DNA of 24,688 bases, taken from positions 1 through 24,688 of the forward strand of contig NZ_JAYMFI010000025.1 in assembly GCF_035830635.1 (NCBI RefSeq). The letters are read 5' to 3'. Below the pieces are notes generated by a model. The model saw nothing but the letters and a program-made list of their open reading frames with translations, was not told where the DNA came from and did not search any database. Made by a program: the position numbers and the translations under genes. This document shows positions 1-7,931 of this stretch, piece by piece. The DNA comes from Adlercreutzia shanghongiae. GTDB lineage: Bacteria; Actinomycetota; Coriobacteriia; Coriobacteriales; Eggerthellaceae. Within the stretch, counting starts at the first letter, position 1, and every line of letters starts with the position of its first letter.

Positions 1-152
1 CGTCAGTATAACAGCCGCCCTTGAATTCCCTATGATGGACCCATGGTGAACTTGTGGATTCAGAGGCTCATCGTTAAGTAATTCTTCATATTTAAGAAGA
101 ATTCCCACCAGCGGCAACACCCTCTTTTCAACGTGCGACGGCGAGTGCCGCC
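1..152. other. Intergenic segment downstream of galU
   Basis: No coding region is supported here. It is AT-richer than the flanking genes. An interrupted palindrome with 8-bp arms, AATTCTTC at 80-87 and GAAGAATT at 96-103, is visible. It could be a weak terminator for the leftward galU gene or an operator for something left of the window. No clear U-tract follows it on the minus strand, so neither role is secure. Confidence 0.35.
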
Positions 153-965
153 TTAGGCGTTCTTGCGCTCGAAAAGCACGTTGTTCGTCTCGAGCCAGCT
201 CTCCACCGTACCGGTGTCAAAGCCGTCGGCCGGGTCCACGATGAGCGCGTACATCTCTTCTTCTTGAAGCACGGCGTCCAAAGCGTCGGTGAGCTGAATC
301 TCGCCGCCCACACCCGGCTTTACATCGGCCAGAAGCTCCATGACCCGCAGGCTCAGAAGGTAACGACCGAACACGGCCAGATTCGACGGCGCGTCCTCAA
401 GCGCCGGCTTCTCCACGAGCGAGTCCACCTTCCACACATCATCGGCCACCGCCTCACCGGCAATAACACCGAAGCGGCTCACCTGGTCGTCGGGCACGGG
501 CATGACGGCGATGACACTGGCTCCGCCATGCGCGTCGGAGACTGCCTTCATGGCCGGCAGCATCTCGTTGCCCGGCACGAGCACGTCGCCGAGCAGTACG
601 TAGAAGGGTTCACCGCCGGTTTTTTCCGCCGCGCAGCGCACCGCGTGCCCCAGCCCTAAGGCCTCTTCTTGATACACGTAGCTCACCGGCAGGTTGCCGA
701 CGTATTCCACCGCATCGGCGTAGGCGTGCTTGCCGCGCTCGTGCAGCAGCGCCACCAGCTCCGGGTTGGGCGCGAAGTGGTCCTCGATGGCCTTCTTGTC
801 GTGGCTGTTGATGATCACGACCTCGTCGGCGCCGGAAGCCAGACCCTCCTCCACCACGTATTGGATGGCGGGACGGTCCACCACCAGCAGCATCTCCTTG
901 GGCTGAGCCTTCGTGGCCGGCAGAAAGCGGGTGCCGAGGCCCGCTGCGGGAATAAGTGCCTTCAT
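153..965 (-). CDS. galU: UTP--glucose-1-phosphate uridylyltransferase (GalU)
   Basis: This cytoplasmic enzyme makes UDP-glucose from UTP and glucose 1-phosphate, for cell-envelope and exopolysaccharide sugars. The protein (270 aa) opens with the nucleotidyltransferase signature PAAGLGTRFLPATKAQPKEM at residues 5-24. It continues with the family motifs YVYQEEALGLGHAV, FYVLLGDV and VEKP, and ends with FDTGTVESWLETN. Length and motif order fit bacterial GalU. I start it at the ATG whose product begins MKALIPAAG, preceded by a GAGAAAGG ribosome-binding site. An upstream in-frame extension to 1043 has no family similarity. It is divergent from apbE across 92 bp and appears monocistronic. Confidence 0.95.
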   Translation of the reverse strand: MKALIPAAGLGTRFLPATKAQPKEMLLVVDRPAIQYVVEEGLASGADEVVIINSHDKKAIEDHFAPNPELVALLHERGKHAYADAVEYVGNLPVSYVYQEEALGLGHAVRCAAEKTGGEPFYVLLGDVLVPGNEMLPAMKAVSDAHGGASVIAVMPVPDDQVSRFGVIAGEAVADDVWKVDSLVEKPALEDAPSNLAVFGRYLLSLRVMELLADVKPGVGGEIQLTDALDAVLQEEEMYALIVDPADGFDTGTVESWLETNNVLFERKNA

Positions 966-1057
966 CGAGCGCCTTTCTCTTCGCGTTGCGACTCCTAATG
1001 GGCCTATGATACAACACCCCGCCCCCGCCCCGTGCTTTTTCACCTATACTGCTTCCC
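966..1057. promoter_or_regulatory. Divergent galU/apbE promoter region
   Basis: This 92-bp gap must carry both promoters. On the plus strand a TATACT hexamer (1045-1050) resembles a -10 box and lies only 7 bases before the apbE ATG at 1058. On the minus strand TATCAT (about 1007-1012) could be the galU -10 box. No convincing -35 hexamers are visible, so this is inferred from spacing and base composition. Confidence 0.35.
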
Positions 1058-2041
1058 ATGAATAACGCTCAGAGGGAACATAGCGACCCCATTCCCGCAG
1101 AGGAGTTCTGCGAGATGCACCCTGCCGCCGACGGCAAGCCGGCCGGCGTGCGTTTCCTTGCCTTCAACACCGTCATCGATATCGAGGCCTACGGAGATAA
1201 GGCAACCTGCACGGCGGCTTTCGAGGAAGCGCGCTCGCTCTGCCGCCTCTACGAGCGACTACTCAGCCGCACGCTGCCCCATTCGGATATCGCCCGCATC
1301 AACAACGCCCAAGGCGCGGCCACCGAGATCGACCCTCTGACCTACGACCTGCTCTCCAAGGCGCTTGTCTACTGTGCTGAAAGCGAAGGCGTCTTCGACA
1401 TCACCGTCGGCCCCGCCGTAAGACTGTGGAACTTCCACGAGGGCGTTGTGCCCGATGCCGACGAGCTGGCTGAAGCGGTGCGCCACGTCGATTGGCGCGG
1501 ACTCAAGCTGTGGGAAGCCGAGGGCGGCCGCTTCGCCCAGCTGGCCGACCCGCAGGCCGCCGTGGACGCCGGCGGCATTGCCAAGGGATGGATCGCCGAT
1601 GCGCTCGTTGCGGCCATGGAAGCTCGCGGCCTTGCGGGCATCATCGTGAACCTCGGCGGCAATGTTGCCGTGAGCGGCGCCAAGCCCACCGGCGAGCCTT
1701 GGCGCGTAGGCATCCGCGACCCTCGCGAACCCTCACAGCTCATCGGCGCCGTGCCCCTCGCTTGCGGCTCCGCTGTCACCAGCGGCGTTTACGAGCGCTG
1801 CTTCACCGCCCCCGACGGCACCTTCTACCACCATATTTTGGGCCCGCACACCGGCATGCCCGTCGAAACCGATGTGGCCGGCGTCACGGTCATCTGCGAA
1901 AAGTCCATCGATGCCGAGGGCTTTTCCACCACGCTGCTCGCCCTAGGGCTCAAGCGCGGCCTCGCCCTCGCTTGCCGGCACCCCGAAATCTCTCAAGCTT
2001 TCTTCATCGACGCTGCGGGCACCATCACGGCCGCCCGCTAG
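1058..2041 (+). CDS. apbE: FAD:protein FMN transferase (ApbE family)
   Basis: ApbE enzymes transfer FMN from FAD to a threonine of target flavoproteins through a phosphoester bond. The protein (327 aa) shows the family landmarks in order: FDITVGPAVRLWNFH, the VDAGGIAKGWIADAL block around residues 170-184, IIVNLGGNVAVSG, a SAVTSGVYERCF segment and HHILGPHTGMPV, where many relatives have an acidic or Asn residue before the Pro. Unlike many ApbE proteins there is no signal peptide or lipobox. A probable substrate is the FMN-binding lipoprotein at 5887-6384. The start is uncertain: the ATG at 1058 has no good ribosome-binding site, whereas an in-frame ATG at 1115 follows GAGGAG by 9 bases. Confidence 0.92.
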   Translation: MNNAQREHSDPIPAEEFCEMHPAADGKPAGVRFLAFNTVIDIEAYGDKATCTAAFEEARSLCRLYERLLSRTLPHSDIARINNAQGAATEIDPLTYDLLSKALVYCAESEGVFDITVGPAVRLWNFHEGVVPDADELAEAVRHVDWRGLKLWEAEGGRFAQLADPQAAVDAGGIAKGWIADALVAAMEARGLAGIIVNLGGNVAVSGAKPTGEPWRVGIRDPREPSQLIGAVPLACGSAVTSGVYERCFTAPDGTFYHHILGPHTGMPVETDVAGVTVICEKSIDAEGFSTTLLALGLKRGLALACRHPEISQAFFIDAAGTITAAR

Positions 2042-2182
2042 GGGCCTCCTCGACACCGACTTCGCAGACAGCTCGTCGAGCGCATAGACCGCAGAAAAGT
2101 TGGGCGGAGGCCCGATCGCAAAACCCTGTGAAGTCTTTGTATCGGGGAAAAATCAGCGAGACCGCCGACTACCTACGAGCGG

Positions 2183-2205
2183 TACAATTATCATTACTCT
2201 GATGA
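2183..2205 (+). promoter_or_regulatory. Possible promoter and operator of the double-MarR gene
   Basis: A TACAAT hexamer (2183-2188) makes a plausible -10 box. It is followed by an imperfect palindrome with arms TCAT and ATGA at 2191-2205, some 30 bases before the regulator start. The position between promoter and gene would suit autorepression, which is common for MarR proteins. The -35 box is not recognisable and the palindrome is weak. Confidence 0.3.
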
Positions 2206-2234
2206 ACTAACCAGCGAGCGTGCGAAAGGGAGCA

Positions 2235-3158
2235 ATGGTCGAGGCCGCCAGCAAATTCAACTTGGATTCAACCTATTTCGTCGCCTTCGAAATGGCTCAC
2301 GAGGCCTTGCGCCGCGGACTGGAGAGCGCAAGCAAGCTGAACATCACCCAATACCGCATCCTCACCAAGCTCATGCAGGCTGCCGAGCCCATGAACCAGG
2401 GCAAGCTCGGAGCGCATTTGGGTATGAAGCCCAACGTGGTGACTCAGGCCGTGGATGCCCTAGTACTGCACGGACTCGTGACCCGCAAGACGGGCTCCGC
2501 CGACGGACGCACGCGCTTTCTCGCTGTCACCGAGGCGGGGGCCGAGCATGTGGCTGCCGTGAACCAATCACTCGTGGAGAGCCTCTACACTTCCTTCCCC
2601 ACGAGCAACCCCACCTACCGCACCATCCTCGAAGCTGCCGTGTCCGCCGGCGCGGCCATTGAGCCGCCGCTGAACAAGCAGGCTGCCTCGCGCTTCCCGG
2701 CCTCGCGCGCTTTGGTGTCCGTCGAGCTTCTGCGCACCGAGACCGAGCGCACCTTGCGCGAGGCCACAGGCGCCTCCATGAACGAATGCCGCATCGTCCA
2801 GCGCCTTGGCGAATCGAGCCGGCCCGAGCGCGTGGGAGCCCTGGCCGACGCCCTGCTGATGTCGCCGGTTAACGCCGCCCGTGCCGTGGACCGCCTAGTG
2901 CAGCGCGGTTGGGCCAAGCGCCTGAAGTCGCCCCGCGACAAGAAGGCCGTTTACGTGGCCCTTACCGATGAAGGCGTCTACGAGGGCTTCCTCATCGGAG
3001 CCACGGTCAACGAGCTGGCGGCCACGAAGCTGTGGGCAAACCTTTCGCCTATCCAGCGCGATGCCATAGAGCAGATGGGACACGTCGTCGTGGCCGACCT
3101 GGATGCCCAAAGACAAGCGAAGGAGCAGGCCGAGTACGACCTGCTCCAGGAAATCTAA
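2235..3158 (+). CDS. Tandem-domain MarR-family transcriptional regulator
   Basis: The 307-aa protein holds two MarR-like winged-helix modules. The first covers about residues 10-120, with ITQYRILTKLMQ, the recognition-helix region MKPNVVTQAVDALVLHGLVTR and the wing GSADGRTRFLAVTEAG. The second covers about 155-280, with MNECRIVQRL, SPVNAARAVDRLVQRGWAKR and the wing SPRDKKAVYVALTDEG. Ordinary MarR proteins are about 150 aa and dimerise, so this looks like a covalently fused dimer. I start it at the ATG at 2235 because AAAGGGAG lies just upstream; an in-frame GTG at 2220 is less well placed. The ligand and targets are unknown. It follows apbE on the same strand but has its own 190-bp leader. 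Confidence 0.85.
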   Translation: MVEAASKFNLDSTYFVAFEMAHEALRRGLESASKLNITQYRILTKLMQAAEPMNQGKLGAHLGMKPNVVTQAVDALVLHGLVTRKTGSADGRTRFLAVTEAGAEHVAAVNQSLVESLYTSFPTSNPTYRTILEAAVSAGAAIEPPLNKQAASRFPASRALVSVELLRTETERTLREATGASMNECRIVQRLGESSRPERVGALADALLMSPVNAARAVDRLVQRGWAKRLKSPRDKKAVYVALTDEGVYEGFLIGATVNELAATKLWANLSPIQRDAIEQMGHVVVADLDAQRQAKEQAEYDLLQEI

Positions 3159-3294
3159 CCCCCGATTTTTTGCAAGAAACCTGCGTTTGTTTGCACTTCT
3201 CACGCGTCGCCACCGTCCATAACGGCGTTTTTCGGCACTTTTTCTCCCCGTTCTACTCCCTCCGAAGGCATCAACTGCAAACAATCACGCTTTT
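3159..3294. other. Intergenic gap between convergent genes
   Basis: This is the space between the convergent MarR gene and the membrane protein gene. It holds several T-runs, including one after a short hairpin (CCGT...ACGG near 3213-3224, then GTTTTT). These could end transcription from the left, but the stem is only four or five pairs. No gene is supported. Confidence 0.3.
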
Positions 3295-4044
3295 TTAGCA
3301 AATCTGGGGAGAAAGCTCGGCGCAAGGGGCCGGCTTGCTCACATAGGCCTTGGCGCCGAAAAGCATCACGAGGTTAACCGCGAGGTCGGCCGCGAACCAT
3401 CCGCCCAGCACCGGAAGGCTCACACTGGCCACATTCAAAGCCGAGAAGGTGCCAATCGTGAGCACCATGACAGCCAGCCCGCACACGGCCGTGGCCACGA
3501 TGAGGCTCACCTCCAGGCTGCGGCCCGCGCGAAAACGTGCCACACAGGCGCACACCACCATGGATGCAGCGCCAAGCAGCGTGCCCAGGAAGGCCGCGAA
3601 CCCGATGACGCCCACAATGATCACTGGCAGTCCCGGCAGCTTCGAGCTCATAGAGCCCACTTGCACCGCCGACAGAATGCCGAGCACCACCACGACCAGG
3701 CACACTAGCGCTACCAAAGCGGTGGCCCAGCCCCACAGAAACGCCGTGCCGGGCCGGGCCTGTCCATCGCCGCGGGCCACAAGCGCCCCGTAGAGCACCG
3801 CCCCGGCCGTGGACACGCACAGTGCAAGGCCCGCCGCGAACAGGAAGGCCACAAAGGCCGAGCCCGTGAGGATCGAGCAGATCACATCCAGAATGGGCAC
3901 CCCGGACACGGAGATGTAATCGAAGGCGAGCACCCCGGTGCCGCCGGCCACGGTAAGCCCGATGCGTCCCAAAAGCGCGATGACCAGCGCAATGGCGTAC
4001 AGCGTCAGAAACGGCCGCGCCATGGATTTCATATCAGCCCTCAT
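3295..4044 (-). CDS. Polytopic membrane protein, third gene of the flavoprotein operon
   Basis: I do not recognise a named family. The 249-aa protein is almost entirely hydrophobic, with about seven likely membrane spans: near residues 9-30, 48-70, 70-90, 98-122, 135-165, 173-195 and 205-230. Short charged loops separate them. No heme-binding or iron-sulfur motif is visible. The start MRADMKSMARPF is chosen because its ATG lies one base after the flavoprotein stop codon, preceded by GGGAG, which implies translational coupling. Its fixed position suggests a membrane partner for the exported flavoproteins, such as an anchor or electron input, but that is inference. Confidence 0.75.
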   Translation of the reverse strand: MRADMKSMARPFLTLYAIALVIALLGRIGLTVAGGTGVLAFDYISVSGVPILDVICSILTGSAFVAFLFAAGLALCVSTAGAVLYGALVARGDGQARPGTAFLWGWATALVALVCLVVVVLGILSAVQVGSMSSKLPGLPVIIVGVIGFAAFLGTLLGAASMVVCACVARFRAGRSLEVSLIVATAVCGLAVMVLTIGTFSALNVASVSLPVLGGWFAADLAVNLVMLFGAKAYVSKPAPCAELSPQIC

Positions 4045-4045
4045 A

Positions 4046-5881
4046 TTAATCTCCCATCTCGTTTTCCACTGCGGAGGTTCCGCAGAGGTAGCCGCCGCAG
4101 AAGGCAAGGCCCACGTCGCCCATAAGCGAACCCAGAATGGGATCGCCGATGTAGCTGTTCTCGCCGCAGGCACCACCGGCGGTGTGCCAGCCGGCGTACA
4201 GACCGGGAATCACGCGGCCGTCGGTGCCCACCACCTGCATCTGGTCGTTGATGAGCAGGCCAGCCTTAGTGCCGTACAGGTTGCCGCCGATACGGCAGCC
4301 GTAGAAGGGCGGCTCCACAATAGGGTGCAGCCACTCGGCGGGCATGGGGTACAGAAAGTCGTCCTCGCCCCGCTCGCACGTCTCGTTCCACTTCGCCACA
4401 GCTTCGGTGAGCACGCCCTCGGCCAGGCCCAAATCGCGCTCCAGCTCCTCCAAGCTGTCGCGACGCTTCAGCACGTCGGCGTCGATGGCGTCCTGCACGC
4501 CGTGGTGCCAGTCGCGGTAGTGCTCGGGCACCTTCTCGATCTGCTCCAGATCGGGCGTGATGAGCTTGCGGCAGTGCTCCTGGGCGAACCCGGCCAGATG
4601 GTCCTCGTAGTTCGCATCGAATATGATGTAGGAGCGGTGCCCCGGAGGGGTCATCTGGATGGTGGCCAAGTCCCCCAACGCGTAGATGGCGTTCGCGCCG
4701 TCCTCGCCCACGCGGGAGTCCATGTAGCGCAGGCGGTTGCCGCACCGGTCGATGGTCAGCCACGGTTGGCGCGAGAGCTGGGTCATGCCGTCGTAGAGGA
4801 AGCGCGCCCAGGTGCCGCCCTCGGCCTGCCAGTCCACGCCGCCGTCGAAGGAGGCGGAGCTGTTGAAGCCGGATACATCGGCACCCACGCCGAGCCCCAT
4901 GCGGAAGCACTCGCCGCGCTCGCCGGCCGTCAGATAGCTGGAAGCGCAGCCCATGGCCGCCGTGGGAATGTACTTGTCGAGCAGCGCCTTGTTGTTGCAG
5001 AACCCGCCGGCGGTGAGGATGACGGCGTTGCGCGCGTGAATGTAGCGCTCGGTCTCGTAATCCTCGTTCACCACCACGCCCACCACGCGCCCATCGTCAT
5101 CCCGCACAAGGGCGACGGCCGGGCTCTGGAAATGGAAGTCGACGCCATGTTTGTTGCCGTAGTTGTACATGGCATCGGTGGCGTCCTTCATTTTCAGCAC
5201 ATGATGATCGAGCGTCGAGCGCTTCGGGGCCACGTACACCGGCACCTCGCCGAGGCGCCACTGCACGCCGCAGTCGGCCATCCAGTCGAGGGACTTGCCG
5301 CCCTCGGTGGCTATCTTATATATAAGGTTCGGATCGGCCGCGTAGTGGTACTCGTCCATGGCCCAATCGGTGAGGGCCTTGGGGTCGAAAGGATAGCTCG
5401 GGAAGGCGAACTTCTTCTCCTCTTGGCCCGAGTACCCGCCGAGAATGCCGCACATACCGGCTTCCTGGGCGTTGCCGCCGGGAAGGCCCATGGCCTCCAC
5501 GCAGATGGTGTCGGCGCCGAGCTGCACGGCGCGGGCGGCTGCGTTCAGGCCGCCGCCGCCGGCACCCACCACGCAGATGTCGCACTCGTAGTCCCACGCA
5601 TCGGGCACCGCCCGGGGAGGAATGGGCGAGGCGTCGTTGGCAGGAAACGAGCTGGCATTGTGCTCGCGGTAGGTGCCGTCGGCAGCGGTGGCATTGGTGC
5701 CTGCGGAGGGCTGCGCCTCCACGGCCGCAGAGCCGTCGGATTTCCAATTGGCAGAGCGCTCCTCGGCAGCGAAAGCCGCCTCTGCGCTCACGAGCGACGC
5801 CACCGCAGCAGCGCCGGCCACCGCCGATCCGGCCAGAAAGTCGCGGCGGGAAAGCCCACCCGAGTTGATTGTCGTGCCCAT
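4046..5881 (-). CDS. Tat-exported FAD-dependent reductase, fumarate-reductase flavoprotein family
   Basis: The 611-aa protein starts with a twin-arginine signal (SRRDFLAG, then AGAAAVASLVSAEAAFA), so it is predicted to act outside the cytoplasmic membrane. The FAD-binding Rossmann motif VVGAGGGGLNAAARA occurs near residues 100-114, followed by an acidic residue-containing strand and GLPGGNAQEAG. The C-terminal FAD region GLYAGWHTAGGACGENSYIG closes the fold. This is the family of fumarate, urocanate and related organic-acceptor reductases; the substrate cannot be read from sequence. No heme c motifs are present, so electrons probably come from the FMN lipoprotein encoded five bases upstream. 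The start is supported by GAGGGGG upstream. Confidence 0.88.
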   Translation of the reverse strand: MGTTINSGGLSRRDFLAGSAVAGAAAVASLVSAEAAFAAEERSANWKSDGSAAVEAQPSAGTNATAADGTYREHNASSFPANDASPIPPRAVPDAWDYECDICVVGAGGGGLNAAARAVQLGADTICVEAMGLPGGNAQEAGMCGILGGYSGQEEKKFAFPSYPFDPKALTDWAMDEYHYAADPNLIYKIATEGGKSLDWMADCGVQWRLGEVPVYVAPKRSTLDHHVLKMKDATDAMYNYGNKHGVDFHFQSPAVALVRDDDGRVVGVVVNEDYETERYIHARNAVILTAGGFCNNKALLDKYIPTAAMGCASSYLTAGERGECFRMGLGVGADVSGFNSSASFDGGVDWQAEGGTWARFLYDGMTQLSRQPWLTIDRCGNRLRYMDSRVGEDGANAIYALGDLATIQMTPPGHRSYIIFDANYEDHLAGFAQEHCRKLITPDLEQIEKVPEHYRDWHHGVQDAIDADVLKRRDSLEELERDLGLAEGVLTEAVAKWNETCERGEDDFLYPMPAEWLHPIVEPPFYGCRIGGNLYGTKAGLLINDQMQVVGTDGRVIPGLYAGWHTAGGACGENSYIGDPILGSLMGDVGLAFCGGYLCGTSAVENEMGD

Positions 5882-5886
5882 GGCTC

Positions 5887-6384
5887 TTAGGCCCCCTCTC
5901 CAGAATCAGTTGTCGTCCCACCGGCCTCAGCCTGGGCCAGGGCGTCTTCCACCGCCTGCTTCACGCCGGCCGTGGTGATGGTGGCCCCGGCGATGGCGTC
6001 AATGTCCGCGCCCTGGGCCTCTTCGATCATTTGAGCATAGCGCCCGTCGCGAATGGCCTCGTAGCCGCCGCGGCTCTGGCTTTCCCCCTCCTGGGTCGTT
6101 TCCAGGCAGGTGATGCGGCCGTCGTCCACGAGCAACGTCACCGTGATGGCGCCCTCCATGCCGCGGCCCTGGCCGGTATACACCCCGTCGACCAGGTTGC
6201 CCTCGGCGCGCTTGCCCGCATCCGCCGTGGCCTCCACAGCCCACGGATCGTCGGTGCGCAGGGCCAGCTGCTCGGCCGAGGCGGCGTCTTTTGAGCCCGA
6301 CCCCTCGAAGGACGCGCCACAGCCGGTAAGCCCCAAGGCCAGGGCTGCCGCGCTACAGGCGATTGCCGTCGTTGCGCGCTTCAT
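5887..6384 (-). CDS. FMN-binding domain lipoprotein
   Basis: The 165-aa protein has a lipoprotein signal peptide with lipobox LTGC at about residues 17-20, a short linker, then an FMN-binding domain. Near the C-terminus it carries DAIAGATITTAGVKQAVEDA, which matches the ApbE target pattern in which the Thr of GAT(x)T receives FMN covalently. The likely role is a surface one-electron carrier that feeds the flavoprotein encoded next. The ATG giving MKRATTAIAC is preceded by AGGAGGGAAT and is better than an in-frame ATG 15 bases upstream. It is the first gene of a three-gene operon and is a probable client of the ApbE at 1058-2041. Confidence 0.88.
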   Translation of the reverse strand: MKRATTAIACSAAALALGLTGCGASFEGSGSKDAASAEQLALRTDDPWAVEATADAGKRAEGNLVDGVYTGQGRGMEGAITVTLLVDDGRITCLETTQEGESQSRGGYEAIRDGRYAQMIEEAQGADIDAIAGATITTAGVKQAVEDALAQAEAGGTTTDSGEGA

Positions 6385-6711
6385 ATTCCCTCCTATCATT
6401 CGGTACTGCCTTCTTGTTATTTCTTCGTGAAAGTTTTCTTTTTTTTACTTTCATGAACTTTATGACCGAAAGGATAACAGTGTTTTACCCGTATATCAAT
6501 GCTTTGTTGACTCTTTATTCGATTTTGTCAACTATTACCAACTTGATAATTTATGGATATTGACTGAAGAGGCGCGGAAGTGTAAGGTACGGCGCAGCAT
6601 CAGAAAGATGTCAGGCGCAGCCGGCGCGAGTGGGTCAGCGAACCACGCTTACTGCTCCACCCGCGGCGCGCTACGCGGCACTAAGGCAACCGGTCCTAAG
6701 GAGGGATCAAT
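6385..6711. promoter_or_regulatory. AT-rich divergent control region with two inverted repeats
   Basis: This 327-bp gap separates the flavoprotein operon from a divergent membrane protein gene and is much AT-richer than its surroundings. An 11-bp inverted repeat with one mismatch is formed by TTCGTGAAAGT (6424-6434) and ACTTTCATGAA (6447-6457). A second, perfect pair is GTTGAC (6506-6511) and GTCAAC (6527-6532), with centres 21 bp apart. A candidate rightward promoter is TTGTCA (6525-6530), a 16-bp spacer and TAATTT (6547-6552), overlapping the second repeat. Small open frames here lack ribosome-binding sites and were not called. Confidence 0.5.
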
Positions 6712-7821
6712 ATGCTATTCGACGTGTACGGCCCTAACGCCGTCTACCAATGGCTCGGTCTGGCCATGGTCCTCGTTCTGCTCATCGTGCTGAACGAATT
6801 CGCCCGCCGCACCAAGTTCGGCGGCTGCTTCATGTTCTTCGGCGTATGCGGCGTCATGACCGTGTACTGCCTGGCCGTGGAAATCGGCGCGGCCATGGGC
6901 GCCGAGTGGGCGCTGACCAACCCCACCCACACCGATATGAACAGCTGGTTCCACTACGCGAAGGTGTACGCCGCCACCGCCGGATGCATCGGCTTCATGA
7001 TGATCAAGTACTCCTGGGGCAAGATCGGCCGCGCCCATTGGTTCAAGGCCTTCCCCTTCATCATCGTGGCCATCAACATCCTCATCGCCGTGGTGAGCGA
7101 CTTCGAGAGCGCCTTCCGCGCCTTCGGCACCACCTGGGTGTCCTCCGAGGGCGTCACGCTGTACGGCGGCTGGCACAACGTGTTCAACGGCATCGCCGGC
7201 ATCATCAACATCTTCTGCATGACCGGCTGGTTCGGCATCTACATCTCCAAGAAGCGCCAGGACATGCTGTGGCCTGACATGACCTGGGTGTTCATCATCG
7301 CCTACGACCTGTGGAACTTCTGCTACACCTACAACAACCTGCCCACCCACTCCTGGTACTGCGGCGTGGCGCTGCTTCTGGCCCCCACCATCGCCGGCCT
7401 TATCTGGAACAAGGGCGGCTGGATCCAGAACCGCGCCTTCACCCTGTCTATGTGGTGCATGTTCTGCCAGATGGTTCCCATGTTCGCCAACGACTCCATC
7501 TTCGCCGCCAACTCGGTGAACAACCCGAACGTGAACCTCGTGGTGTCGCTTCTGGCCCTGGGCGCGAACATCGCCGCCTTCGCCTACATCATGTACCGCG
7601 CCAAGAAGCTCGGCGTGAACCCCTGGATGCAGGAAGTGTTCGTGGGCACCAAGGACTTCGTGGCCGCCATGAAGCGCCGCGCCACCACCGCCTACCTGGT
7701 GGAGACCGAGCCCAAGAGCGCCTCTGCCGCCGAGATCGCCGAGATGGTGGCCTACAACGAGCTGCCCGCCGAGGGCACCCCGGGCTTCGTGTACGTGGCC
7801 GTGGAGAAGGACGAGCAGTAA
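6712..7821 (+). CDS. Uncharacterised multi-pass membrane protein (possibly DUF5692 family)
   Basis: The 369-aa protein has about eight to nine likely membrane spans across residues 10-310, then a soluble charged tail of about 55 residues. The membrane part is unusually rich in Trp, Phe, Tyr and Met, with motifs such as WFHYAKVYAATAGCIGF, YDLWNFCYTYNNLPTHSWY and MWCMFCQMVPMFANDS. From memory it resembles the DUF5692 family, whose function is unknown; I cannot verify this. The start is secure: AAGGAGGGATCAAT precedes the ATG. It is monocistronic, divergent from the flavoprotein operon, and ends at a strong terminator. A transport or sensing role is possible but nothing in the sequence proves it. 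Confidence 0.8.
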   Translation: MLFDVYGPNAVYQWLGLAMVLVLLIVLNEFARRTKFGGCFMFFGVCGVMTVYCLAVEIGAAMGAEWALTNPTHTDMNSWFHYAKVYAATAGCIGFMMIKYSWGKIGRAHWFKAFPFIIVAINILIAVVSDFESAFRAFGTTWVSSEGVTLYGGWHNVFNGIAGIINIFCMTGWFGIYISKKRQDMLWPDMTWVFIIAYDLWNFCYTYNNLPTHSWYCGVALLLAPTIAGLIWNKGGWIQNRAFTLSMWCMFCQMVPMFANDSIFAANSVNNPNVNLVVSLLALGANIAAFAYIMYRAKKLGVNPWMQEVFVGTKDFVAAMKRRATTAYLVETEPKSASAAEIAEMVAYNELPAEGTPGFVYVAVEKDEQ

Positions 7822-7881
7822 CCGATCGCGCGACCGGCCAAGCAACCGCCGTCCGGGCCCTCATCGCCCGTACCTCCCCAC

Positions 7882-7917
7882 AAGGGGGATCCGCACCAAC
7901 GCGGATCCCCCTTTTTT
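7882..7917 (+). terminator. Rho-independent terminator of the membrane protein gene
   Basis: A perfect 13-bp stem (AAGGGGGATCCGC at 7882-7894 with its complement at 7901-7913) encloses a 6-base loop and runs into TTTTTT. It lies about 60 bases after the stop codon at 7821. The converging radical SAM gene ends at 7932, and the stem could also work from that side because of its A/T borders. Confidence 0.93.
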
Positions 7918-7931
7918 CGTTTCGCCCACCC

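Noticed and set aside
3938..5890. Long plus-strand open frame opposite the flavoprotein gene
   Set aside because: It mirrors the Tat flavoprotein, which has clear signal peptide and FAD motifs; this frame has none.
6560..6793. Small plus-strand frame ahead of the membrane protein gene
   Set aside because: It overlaps the start of the secure gene at 6712 in another frame, and has no ribosome-binding site.
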